Below are positions 11,958 through 22,040 of a stretch of 64,000 nucleotides of DNA, in pieces. The translations under genes and the position numbers were made by a program. The notes below the pieces were generated by a model that ran no database searches, was not told where the DNA came from, and worked only from the letters and a program-made list of their open reading frames with translations. The first letter of the stretch is position 1; each line of letters begins with the position of its first letter. Location of the stretch: positions 3,961,627 through 4,025,626 of the forward strand of contig CM041092.1 of assembly GCA_023079485.1 (NCBI GenBank), given 5' to 3'. This DNA comes from Archilochus colubris. Taxonomy: Eukaryota > Chordata > Aves > Apodiformes > Trochilidae.

Positions 11958-13086
11958 TGACTTGCAAAGGGGAAAAGAGGTGATCTGGGGATTAATTTCC
12001 TTCGTGTCTTTATGAAGGCAGTTAACAATTACCCGACTTGCTCCAGATGCCTCCAAGTCCAGCTGGGTGAGGTTCAAGTTCCTTTGCAAAAAAAAAAAAA
12101 AACCAAAACAACAAACTCAAACCCAACCAACTGACAAACTATTTGTAAAGTGTATATACACACAATTTGCATACAATTGTATCCCACTGGCTGCTCTTCA
12201 TGTTTCCTTTTCTCAAACTGAATTTTTGATGCAGGGACAGTACTTTTCCATATTTATAGAGCGTGTTGCTCAGTGGGACTGTGGTCTTGACCAGCACGTT
12301 AGGCACTTGATAAATAAAAATAAACATTGGCTGATGGACGGGAGATATATTCCTACCTGCAGCATTAAGTTAAGAATGTCTAAGGGCCTTGATCCTCAGC
12401 CCCAGCCAAGCTGGATTTAGTATAGGTCATATTAAGGTGGGGCAAAGGGGGCTTTGTGTCATTTTTAGATCCCCTTATCCCAGGCTGGTGAGCCACAGCA
12501 TGATGGGAGGGCCCATGGGATGGGATGGCAGAAAGCCGGTGGCGTTGGCTCGGTGCCATCCTGAGATCCTCTCCACCAAGGGCACTTTGGGGGTGATGGG
12601 ATAAGCCAGCTTTGCAAAGGCAGCTGCTTTGGGAGCCTGGATCCACCTTGTTATCCATAAAGAACATCCTCAGCATGGAAAACTTTCTCTGTGGGGAGAT
12701 TTGAATGTGGAGACGTATCCTGCGCTGAGGTGTCCCCTGCACCTGGTGAGCGGGGAGATGCTCCCCTCTGTTGTGGTTTGTTGGCATTGTAGGAAAGTCA
12801 AGGAGTTTCCAGAGGAAGCTGAGAAAGCTGAGAAAGTTGGCACTGTCCAAAGTTCAGGTCCAAAGAGTTACAACCATCTGCATCTTGTACTGTAAAATAC
12901 TTGTATCAGGGGGGGCTGGATTCCTTCTGAGTCTCTCTGTGTGAGAAAATACAGACAAAAATGTGACTCTAGTGATTGTTTTTGTACTGGAAGGCTCAGA
13001 CTTTTAGTGAGGGAGTTGGTTCTTGATCACATCTGTCTATCTTGTTTTATGAATATTGATATTAAAGTCAGAAAAAGAGACATGTC
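11958..13086. other. Unassigned non-coding sequence
   Basis: A 14-nt A-run lies at 12089-12102, followed by A/C-rich sequence. Opposed frames at 12380-12850 (156 residues, minus), 12389-12604 and 12629-12895 overlap each other. None has a recognised domain and I do not call them genes. Confidence 0.5.
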
Positions 13087-13480
13087 ACTGTAAGGGCCTC
13101 AGAATCTGGCACTTGGGCGCTCAGAAGCGAGCGGTTCCGCTGCTTCGCTGCTGTAGATGATGTCGGTTTGTTGAAATAATATATCTCTGCCAGCTGAGAA
13201 TCTGGCCATAAAATGAGAAAAGTTGAGATTCCCATTGTTGAGTTAGTTTGGCCACATTAAAAATACGTTGCTCTGGAAATGTGTATATGAATATGCTAAT
13301 GTTTATTTTGCTAAAAGTGCGTGCCAGGATGCGCCATGTGGCTGAGTCAGTGTTACTTTAAGAATCCCAATTTTTGCCTTTTCAGACTTTTGAGCTTCTA
13401 AACTTGTAAACATAACATTTTGTTGGCATAAGCCTCTGTGATATTATGCATACAGCTGACTTTTATCTTCACTTTTTACT
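13087..13480. promoter_or_regulatory. Candidate conserved non-coding element with a CpG-bearing hairpin
   Basis: This block differs from its surroundings. It holds a cluster of CpG sites at 13117-13148. Within that is a stem-loop whose arms are 13125-13134 and 13137-13145 (nine pairs, one bulged base, two-base loop). Further on are the octamer-like 'atgctaat' near 13293 and the AP-1/MARE-like 'gctgagtcagtg' at 13341-13352. It contains no simple repeat or transposon that I recognise and no long open frame. I infer an enhancer-like element; no alignment was possible. Confidence 0.3.
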
Positions 13481-15100
13481 TCACCTTAATACTGCAAGAG
13501 AGAAAGCACTCATCTGTTTATGATAAGTTTATCAGAAATACTCCAAAGTTTTCCATGACTAAGATATTATATTGTTATGGTGGCTTGCTACAGGGTAATT
13601 TTTAGACAACAAACAGTATTTCAAAGCCCAGATGTCCTGTTTAGACAAGGGGTTTTATATTGATTAGAATCTGCTTTCACCTAACACCGTGTAGTAAATA
13701 TCACAAAGACGTAATTAGAAAATTTGGTACAATATTTAGTCCTAGTCCCTGTGTGCCAGAATTGTTTGACTACTGAGAAACTGGAGCTTGTTTGCATCCC
13801 AGTGTGTTGTGAAATGCAAACTTCAAAGAAAATATTATATCTCCCAACTCCAGCTCGTGAGAGTCTTGGAAGTATAATACAGAAAGGCTTAACAATCCCT
13901 GCTGAGGAAAGGGCAATTTGACACTGAAACTACTGTTAAAGCACCGCTGACACACTGGTGGGCAAAAAGTGCTTATTAGAGGAGTCTAGTTGCAGTCTCA
14001 GGAGCCAGGGAGAGAAAATGTACCCGAGTCATTGGGAAAATTGGCAAGTTGCACCAAATAGATGTGTTTTGTGTATATGTCTCTGCTTTTTTTTTTTTTT
14101 TCCCCAGAACTACATATATCTACATGTTTGCTTCATAGGCTTTCCATAAGATCGGGGCCCTTGCGGTATTCAAATAAAATATTTAGATTTGCAAAACTTC
14201 TGGAAGCCAGATTTTAAGGCCAAAAAGAAGTTTTTTGTCAGATTGTCAATGTCTGAATTTCATCACAATCTGTTCAGCTGTTTGTTGCAGGCAGGCGTAA
14301 AACATAGTGGGTAAGTGTGTGTTTGTACTTCTTATACATATTGCAAGAGGGCTGCCTAATCCCCTGGATGAGGAAAGCTCTGTAAATTGTATACATCTGC
14401 AGGCTCTGTGCACGGGTAGTACAGAAGCAAAGAGGCAGATCAGCAATTTGAGGGAGAAAAGAAGTTTTCTCACAACTCAGTGATCGGGACCCTTTTAGCA
14501 GCCTGGCCTCCTGGTGATGTCATTTTGTTGTCTGGGTTTTTTTTTTTTTGAATGACCCAAGTGTTTTGCCTGAAGAGCTTTGCCTAGTCGGCCCATCTAC
14601 ACACTTAGGATTCCTGGCAAGAGAAAAAAAAATATTTGCTGATGACAGCTCTGAATATTTTCTCTTTAATTGTCACTTCTGTCTCTGTCCCATCCTCTGC
14701 ACTGCGCTAAAAATAGTAACTTGGGTTGATGGTTTCAACACCATCTAATGTATGTATATGATTGCATACAAAACCTACATAAAAATGTCAAGAATGAGAC
14801 CTAAGCCAGGAAGAAAATTGAAAATCACGAACATGAGACAAGACCCAAATAATGAGGGTGTTGCAGGGAGATATTATGTTGATGTCTCTGTGTAAATACA
14901 TGCGGGCAGAGCCGTTCAGATCCTAACGCCTCCCATGCAGAGAGGATGCCTAGAATAATATTTGCCTTTTTTTTTATTTTTCAAATGATTTGTAGGTAGA
15001 ATTTATATTTATCCTTTGCTTTCCTCTGCTTCCTTTAATAGTGTGATTTGCTAATCATGCTGCAACACTTGTAAGGTAAGTGCAGAACATATTTTCCTGT
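13481..15100. other. Unassigned non-coding sequence
   Basis: T-runs lie at about 14087-14101 and 14539-14550. The small frames at 13724-13921 and 13770-13955 overlap on opposite strands. Nothing further is supported. Confidence 0.5.
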
Positions 15101-15259
15101 CCATTTTGCAGGGGATAAATTTGTCCAAATTACACAGCAAGTGTCTGGCAGAAGCAAGACTAGACACCAGGGATAAAATCCCTTTGATTTTGCTGAGGCA
15201 AGGATTTTATTCCAGGAGTCTTGTCTCCAGTTCTCCATGTCCTGTCTACTATGTCCTGT
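15101..15259 (-). mobile_element. MIR-type core-SINE, antisense
   Basis: On the + strand the sequence follows antisense MIR from the core to the tRNA-derived head: 'ccattttgcagggg', 'aaattacacagcaagtgtc', 'tggcagaagcaagact', 'gacaccaggga', and then 'gagtcttgtctccag' followed by 'ctgtctactatgtcctgt'. The last piece corresponds to the start of the element. The LINE-like tail is weak or missing. The match is from memory of the consensus. Confidence 0.7.
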
Positions 15260-15770
15260 TTATTCTGGGCTTTTGTTAATACTCGAGACAGTTCTCAGCT
15301 CATAGGGTTAAAGGGAATTCTGACAGCAATAGGAGTGTTAACGTGACACTGTCGTTATGGTTTTGTCAGCATTTCCATTCTAAACTTCTGTTTGCAGCAA
15401 TTATAAGTCAACCATAAAAAAAAAAAAAAAATAAAAAATCTCTGTGAACTAAAGCTTGGCATGCCAGAGTCCAGGAGGGAATTTTGAGCTTTTGGAAATA
15501 ATGGCTTCTGATTACCATGGACAGGCATGACATGATGTACAAATATACACTCCATATTGCACTGGAAAAAAACCATAATGAGTGTCACCACTTTGTCATG
15601 GCCAAGAGTGTGAGGAGAGAGGGTCTTTCTGACTCTTGGAAATGCGAGAAATATTTTATTATTCCCAGAAAGACACGATTAATGCCGTTAACTGGCTCTT
15701 AATTCTTCCTGTTTACTTTGTGTCATCTCATGTCAGGGAAACACCACGGCTGGCTTTTGGGTTTCCAGTA
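15260..15770. other. Unassigned non-coding sequence with an A-run
   Basis: An A-run of about 16 nt lies at 15416-15431. The opposed frames at 15355-15591 and 15517-15702 overlap and have no domain. Confidence 0.5.
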
Positions 15771-15864
15771 GATCAGACAGTCAGCTGGTGTTGATCAACA
15801 CCGCTCCAGCGAGGTCCAGTGAAGTGAGGTTGACTTACACCAGCGGACAGTCTGGCTCCGGATC
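15771..15864. repeat. Palindromic (MITE-like) repeat, about 94 bp
   Basis: The two ends form an imperfect inverted repeat. The left arm begins 'gatcagacagtcagctgg' and continues 'tgttgatcaacaccgct'. The right arm, read on the opposite strand, begins 'gatccggagccagactgtcc' and continues 'gctggtgtaagtcaacc'. The phrase 'gctggtgtaa...' resembles a palindromic repeat widespread in turtle, crocodile and bird DNA, where 'acaccagc' flanks 'gaagtcaatgg'-like centres. I am not sure of its formal family name. It could fold into a long hairpin. Confidence 0.55.
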
Positions 15865-17584
15865 ATCTTTCCCCAGAAGGCTACAGCATTTGCTACCCAT
15901 TTGGAGTGCTAGTTAATGTTTGTTTAACTTTGAAAGTCTATTTTGCCCTTCTGATCAAATTCCAGTTGCGGGATAGGCATGAATTGACTTAAAAGTGTTT
16001 TCACTGAGGATGTAGTTGGTTACTTTTAAGTTGTATTTTGTGCGTATTTATTGCGTCGTACTCTGGGTTTTCTTCTATGATGGAGCAGGTGGTGCTCAGC
16101 CAGTTTAGTGCCCTAAGGATGATCCAAGAGGCTATAACTATACTCTACACTGTCTCCAAATTGGGATTTTGCACAATGAAGCTGAGTCAGTGACCATTCT
16201 GGGGCAGAGCTCCGGGCTGTCCCTCCTGCATCATTCATGAGTCACCCGAAAGATGAGATGTTGGCTGGTAGGAAAGCTTCCCAGCTCAGCATTCCCCAAC
16301 AGCCGAGTTGGAACTCGAGTCCCTAGCTCTGAATTCAGCTTGGAAATAATTACAATGCTGTAGTAGCTTTGGCTTTTGGTGGTGTTACTAATAACTGAGC
16401 ACTAAATGCAAAGCAGCTTTGTACAAGTGCTCCAGCGTCAGGTTACAGGGGAGCAGACATCAAAATAAAGGTGCAGTAAACTCCAGGTTACTCATTTAAT
16501 CTCACTTCAGGGTTGGAGGCAGGAAGGAGAAGAGGGAAAACTGCTCCTGCTCGCTGGGGGCTTTCTTTTTTTTTTTTTTTTTTTTCCCCCAGTGTGACAT
16601 TTCAGTGATGTACCAACAGAGGAAATTTTTTGCTTGCAGAATCCTGTGAGCAAAACACTTCTGAGAATGTATGTATACAATTGTTTAAAAAAACACAGGG
16701 TTACTGACACAGATGCCAATTTGGTAGGGCATATGGAACATTTACACTTGCCTTTTTCATTCTTTCTTGCTACAGCTGGTACTGATTTAGTATGTGAAAT
16801 TTTACTAGCAGGAGTGCTAATCAAGACAGAGATTTCTGTGAGGATTTAGTCATTTATGTGGAGGAAAACTATGGGTGTCATTAAAAAGTACAAGATCATC
16901 TATGAGAGGAACATTATCATTAGCAGCCTAATTTTTAAGGCAAACAGAGGGGAAAAAATACTGTATCTCTTGAACAACAGCAGCAGAAAATTATGTTCTT
17001 GGAATGTTCAGAGTCATGCCACCTCTCTAAGTCTGGAAGAACTTGAATTTGCTTAAAAAAAAAAAAAAAAAAGAGTAATAATTTTTTTTTTTTTTTTTTT
17101 TTACCCAGTGTGATAGCCTGCTCTGCTGCACCAAATGGCTAGGAAGGGGATTCAGTCCAAAAAGCACATCCAAATCCTGGATCTGTGTTTGAATCTCAGG
17201 CCTCCATTCAAACCTATCTCAGTGATGGGGCTGTGTGTCCCCATCTCTGCATTTGGGAAGGGCCCAACAGCTTTCCATGCCTAAAATCCAGTTTGGAGAA
17301 GTTCGCTGTTTTTTCAGGAATTGTAATCTAGACCTGGAATAGAGATCTTAAATACCAATCCTGTCCAATTTCTGATGGTGACAAGAAGCACTATATTCCA
17401 TTAAGAAGGCAACGAGAGTATATTAGTTATCCAAAGAGGTGATTTTACATTACACACAGCGTAAAAAATTATGCTCGGGTTTAACTACCATTTCCTGCCA
17501 AGATTATTTCTGTGCAAACAGCAACAGCAGAACTGCTGTATGTTAAATATGTTGTACAGGTGGCCCAGTGATATGGGAGACCTG
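15865..17584. other. Unassigned sequence with homopolymer runs
   Basis: It holds a T-run at 16566-16585 and a second 'gctgagtcagtg' AP-1/MARE-like site at 16181-16192, identical to that at 13341. The basic minus frame at 16507-16824 includes the T-run translated as lysines. No gene is supported. Confidence 0.5.
17055..17102. repeat. A18 and T21 facing homopolymers
   Basis: Eighteen adenines (17055-17072), a nine-base spacer, then twenty-one thymines (17082-17102). The arms are perfectly complementary and could extrude as an A:T hairpin. Confidence 0.85.
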
Positions 17585-17596
17585 AGCAATAAAAGC

Positions 17597-17650
17597 CGAC
17601 ATCTGCGGCTGGAGGTGCCCGAGCGCGGTGGAAGCGGCGCGTGGTCCCGG
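17597..17650. other. CpG-dense pocket
   Basis: Nine CpG dinucleotides fall within about 54 bases, including 'gagcgcggtg' and 'gaagcggcgcgtgg', in an otherwise CpG-poor region. It is too short to count as a CpG island. It lies about 110 bases upstream of a CR1 fragment. Its role is unknown. Confidence 0.6.
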
Positions 17651-17759
17651 TGGAAGGCAGCCAGCTGCCCATGCTGACAGTGTCACTGTCATGGAAAGAT
17701 GTGTGAGGAGCTCTGGAGTGGGCTGCTTGCCCTTTTCCTCCTGCTTTTTCCCCCTGTTT

Positions 17760-18054
17760 TGGGACAGCAAGGGGATGATGGCAGTTTCAAACTGAAAAAA
17801 GGGTAAATATAGATAATAGATATAAATATAGATTAATATAAAGAGGAAATTCTTCCCTGGGAGGGAGGTGAGAGCCTGGCACAAGCTGCCCACAGAAGCT
17901 ATAGTTGGCCCATCCCTGGAAGTGTTCAAAGTCAGGTTGGATGGTACTTGGAGCAACCTGGTCTAGTGGCAGGTGTCTCTGCCCATGGCAACAGGGTGGG
18001 AATAGATGATCTTTAAAGTCCTTTCCAACTCAACCCCCTCTGTGAGTCTATGAA
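17760..18054 (+). mobile_element. CR1 LINE 3' end, sense
   Basis: A clear avian CR1 terminus, 5' truncated. Landmarks in order are 'cagtttcaaactgaaaaa', 'aaattcttccctggg', 'ctggcacaagctgcccac', 'atccctggaagtgttcaa', 'gcaacctggtctagtgg', 'atagatgatctttaaagtc' and the terminal 'gagtctatgaa'. Between 17808 and 17842 the consensus 'tagattagata' region has been expanded into an ATAGAT-like repeat. CR1 is a non-LTR retrotransposon whose copies are nearly all dead 5'-truncated fragments, and this one carries no coding capacity. Confidence 0.92.
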
Positions 18055-19530
18055 TGCCAGGAGGATTCTGGGGTAACACCCTGGGTGATAGGTGGCCTCT
18101 GAAATGCCTAGACATTCACTGCTCAGTATGCCCAATAAACAATACCTGCCTGCAACTATACTGGAATTTATCTCAGCTTCTCAGGTGTTGGATTCACATC
18201 AGGACTCCTGAATATTTTTGGAAGCTGCTCCTCTTTGATGGGCACTAATTAATAAACCAAGATAATGCTGAGTAGGGTTTAGAGAACCAAATCAAGGCAC
18301 CTTCATTTGTTCCAGGAGTGTTAGCCTCCTCCCAGGTGCCTCCTTGGCTAGGGGAGGCAGTAATTTTTGGTCAGATTCCCAGATATCACTGGATTCAGTA
18401 GTTTGCTGCAGAACAGATTTGAGGGATCTCCTTTGAAAGTTTAAGCCCTGGTAGATCCCAAAGTTCAAGAGAATCTTGCAGCATTTATGAAGAGAGCTAT
18501 TACCTGTAGGTATCAAAGTCCCACTAAGTTGGATATCAGATCCCTTTTTCTCACTTCCACAACCCCAGATTTCAGCTGCTGTGACTTTAAGTTTTCTGAT
18601 GTTTTTATTTTCCAATATTCCACCTAACTTGATGGGAGAAAAGCTAAAGACTTATTGTAGAGCTAGAAAGAGATAAATGGTTCCTGGAGATGATGATGGC
18701 TATTTTTTTTTTCCCCCCAATAAATATACCACTAAGCACAATCATCTCCAGGGGGCAGGGAAATGGCCATCAGGCTAATTAGCTCAAAGCAAGCAAAACC
18801 ATAGGGGAAAAGGGGAGCTGGCATTTGTGTTGACTTGAACATTGTTGCTTGCACTGAAATTGCTTGTCTGTCTGTGAAAGCCATGCAGAGATGTTACTTT
18901 GTGGACCAAAGGAGTGGGTCAGCTTCTTGTCTGACAGCACTGAGGAATCTGAGATCTGTCGCTTGCAGGGGTGAAATTCCTTTCTCCAAAAACTTCAGCT
19001 GTTTTACTCATGTTGTTAAAACTGTCCAAACTTCTTCCTAATGTAGCAATGTGAAAAGAGCCTGACATGAGGTCAGAATAGAAATATCACAGGACTTGTC
19101 TCTGCCTCCCAGAAAGAAAAGGAAACGAATTGTGATGGAGATTTTACTTTTCCCATCAGTGAGGATGGTTACATCACCGAAAATGCGCAGTACAGCAATC
19201 CCAAGCCTCAGCCAGTTTGTGATGTTTAAACATCTTAAGCACTGTTGAGCATTTTCTCTACATTTCTTGATATGGCACTGTGGTTTTATTTAAGCAATCC
19301 CGAAAATCGTGGCCAGCTGCACCATCTGCCAGAGATGATGCAGGATGGGTGCCTCCAGCATGTCAGCGCTCAGATGTCATTTAAAAGGGAAATGCTTTCT
19401 GCACCGGGAAGAGGGCAGAGACAAAGAGCCCGGGCAGGCAGCAGGCTGTGCTAAGTGGAAAGAAGAATTGATACCTTTTCTAAGGCCTGACCGGAACATC
19501 TGAGTTCCCTCCCTTGGGGGTTCTTACCCC
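18055..19530. other. Unassigned non-coding sequence
   Basis: Frames at 18054-18248, 18292-18615 and 18835-19041 show no domain. A T/C run lies at 18702-18717. Nothing else is supported. Confidence 0.5.
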
Positions 19531-19592
19531 CAAATGTTCTTTTTTTCTTCTTTCTTTCTTTTTTTTTTTCTGTGTGTCATTTTTTTTTTTTC
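19531..19592. repeat. T/C-rich tract
   Basis: About 60 bases dominated by T with C interruptions. It directly precedes an AG dinucleotide at 19596-19597 and so would also serve as a polypyrimidine tract. Confidence 0.8.
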
Positions 19593-19597
19593 TTCAG

Positions 19598-19757
19598 CAC
19601 TCACAGATCCGAAAAGGCTACGAGAGATAAAGAGTCATCTGATGTTGAACAGGTGGCTCGTCCAGGTCATTGAGCGTGATGGTGGCTGTGAAAGGAAAGC
19701 GTGCAGCGAGTCCCACCTCGGCGCAAGGCGCGGCGGGGATGCGGTTGGCATTTAAAG
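19598..19757 (+). other. CpG-rich candidate exon (not assigned to a gene)
   Basis: A long T/C tract ends in 'tcttcag' at 19597, a good splice acceptor. Downstream, possible donors are 'ccag|gtcatt' (exon end 19665) and 'aaag|gtcagt' (exon end 19757); neither is strong. The interval holds twelve CpG sites, far above its surroundings. One frame stays open from before the acceptor to a stop at 19755; a second, very hydrophilic frame stays open for about 24 codons past the acceptor. I recognise no protein family in either. It could be a real exon, a non-coding RNA exon or a CpG-rich regulatory element. Confidence 0.25.
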
Positions 19758-21841
19758 GTCAGTCCCTCGCAGGTCCTCGGCATGTTCCCGGCAGCAGGTG
19801 ACCTCCATGACTGCCCTCCCATCTCACACATCCGTCTCATAAAGAAGCCAGGCTGCACCTTTATGAAACTGTTTGCAGAAGAACGAGGCGTGATCACAAC
19901 TAAGCTGAAGGGTGTCATATTCACTTTGCCGCCGACGTGAGGACCAGTGGTTGAATATTCGATTACATGTCAGTCACAGCACATTAGGCAATCTTCCAGT
20001 CTGCCAGCTTTGCCCTTCCCAGCTCCCAGCTAAGTGTCATCAGGAAAGAAGTAGCACGGGGAAGGAAGGAAGCTTGCTAAGGAAGCCTTGGTCCTCATTA
20101 AAAATGTCCTTCCTTAGACCTGCAGTGGGTCTAGTGGGTCCCTCTCGCTACAGAGAGGGTAAGGTTGTCCATGACTCTCCTGACTGTGGATGCAAACCAC
20201 TCTTGGCACAATGTTGGTCACTTTTATCTTCGGGTCTAAAGGTATAAATGTGTGCAGAGGCAGTAAATGGTGTAGTGAAGAATTAGGGAACTGCCATTCC
20301 AGTAACATTCTCCAAAATACTCTGCTCTTTCAAATAAAGTGGCTATAAAAACATGTTGCTCTGACCGAGCATTTTCTGGACTGTTTTGCTTGCAAATTAC
20401 TTAGTGAAAATATGCTAGGAGTGGAAGTTAAGGGCTGTGGACAATTTCCCACTTTGCTAAAGCCAGAAAAATCTCATCTCAGCTCCAAGAAGGAAACTAC
20501 TTTCCAAAATGTCAGCTCATGCAGAAAGTCCCAGTTCAGCTGGAATGAGCTGCTTGGTTTGCGCTCGGTGGTTTCTGGAATAACAAAAAGCCCCAGCCAT
20601 CCGTGCTGGGAAGCACAAGCATGGAAGGATAATGCAGGCTGATAATTCCTGTTGGCACTAGGGCCTCATAATGGGTTTTGTTAAGTGTCCTCCACCTGTT
20701 AGCACCAGCCGCATGAGAAGTAAAGGGGTGACGTTCCCATTTTGCATCTTCTGCTTCTACAATGGGGCTGCATCTCCTGTTTGGAGAGTTTCAAAGTGAA
20801 TTTGAAATCAAAGGAGAGAACGCTGCTGTTGCTGGGTGGGACATTCCTAAGCAGAACTTTAGCTTTGTCTACTTTGATTTCAGATTCACTTTGAATGTTT
20901 TTCTGACAGGAGGTGTGGGCATCACAAGACTCTCTGTAGCAGCATCACCATTAACTTTTCAGGTAGCCACTACTATTTAGCTAGAAAGACAATAAGATTG
21001 CAGTGGGTGTCAATGGGAATAACCTTTATGATACTTCCAAAGCTTCAAATCTGTCCTCAGGCTCCAAAACTCCAAGAAATACTTAGAGGAAGAGACTGCC
21101 TGCAGAGTGAAGAGTAGAGAGTGATGGATGAAACAATAAAAATGACACCGCCGGTAAAACTGAAAGTGGGATGTTGCTGTTTGCAATGTGTTGTGCATAT
21201 GATTGATGTCAGGGTGATGGCTTCCAGACCCTGTGTCATGTTACAGAGGCAGTGTGAGACCCTTGTGTGGTGGGATGCCTGGACCTGGTAAGTCCAGTGA
21301 GGTGAATTTGGCCCAGATGCTGACTGGTGAAAGAATCCCTCTACAAGGAGTTGGCTGCAAGGAGTGATGTCAGGCCTTGACAGTAGAGTGAAGTGGGAAG
21401 GGCAGGAGTCCATTTTGGGTAGCACCTGGAAAAAATTACTGTTTTCCCCTTCTATCACCCACTTCTCCTTGACCATGTTTGAAAAGGGCATCTTCAGTGC
21501 CGATGGCAGTGTTGTTACAGACAGAAGGACCCGGCTGAGAGCAGCCGGTGAAGAGTGCCTTACTTTTAAGAAGAAAGATGTGTCTTGACAGCTTGCCAAA
21601 TACCACATCTGCCTCTCTTTGCACCTCTGTGGGTGAAGCTGAACAGCAAGGTGGTGAAGATGAGCGAACCTATCAATTAACTGTGTGAGGGCTGCTCTCT
21701 CATTTTCTATCCAACAGATGTAGGTGATCCCTGGCCTGGAAGGACCTCCCTGAAAGCTCATCTACAGCACCTGTGGGAGAAGCACAGTTGTGATTTCTCT
21801 GGGGTGGGATGAGGAGGCACCACACCCCTATCACTTCAGAT
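19758..21841. other. Unassigned sequence containing the window's longest open frame
   Basis: CpG sites persist to about 19940. The minus frame at 21057-21761 spans 234 residues, the longest in the window, but shows no domain, signal peptide or family resemblance. 'gaggtgaatttggcccag' at 21300-21317 recalls the edge of dispersed sauropsid palindromic repeats, which would argue for repeat-derived sequence. I do not call a gene. Confidence 0.4.
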
Positions 21842-21861
21842 GGGATGGGAGGAGGGTAGGG
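21842..21861 (+). other. G-quadruplex motif (G3 x4)
   Basis: Four GGG runs separated by AT, AGGA and TA fit the canonical four-stranded G-quadruplex pattern. It lies 49 bases upstream of the acceptor of the candidate exon at 21911. Confidence 0.7.
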
Positions 21862-21910
21862 AAGCACATTGATAAATATTTTTTCCCCTCTTGTTGTTTT
21901 TCTTTTCCAG

Positions 21911-22040
21911 TGTAGGTTGGTTTTTTCCTTCTTCTTTGATGATCAGTCGCTGTGGGGGATGCTGATGTGACCATGAAAGCCAAGATGGTCTTTTGGTTGG
22001 CTGTTCCTTCAGGTGATGAAACTGTACCTCAGTTAACCAG
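21911..22040 (+). other. Candidate internal exon with a perfect splice donor
   Basis: The pyrimidine-rich 'gttgtttttcttttccag' ends at 21910, and at 22040 'taaccag' is followed by the ideal donor 'gtaagt'. This is the best acceptor-donor pair I found in the window and defines a 130-nt exon. All three frames contain stops in the 5' half, so it cannot be a purely coding internal exon. An ATG at 21973 in a fair context (A at -3) opens a frame of 22 codons plus two bases running into the donor. It could be a 5' exon carrying a start codon, an exon of a long non-coding RNA, or coincidence. The short peptide, beginning MKAKMVFWLAV, has a hydrophobic patch but matches nothing I recognise. Confidence 0.3.

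Noticed and set aside
12380..12850. 156-codon minus strand frame
   Set aside because: Overlapped by two + strand frames; no domain or family resemblance; not supported as a gene.
14085..14108. Splice acceptor after a T-run ('ttttccccag')
   Set aside because: Poly(T) runs followed by CAG occur several times in the window; no donor or conserved frame follows.
16205..16325. Possible tRNA-derived SINE ('ggaactcgagtccc' resembling a reversed B box)
   Set aside because: No A box or SINE body follows in the expected place.
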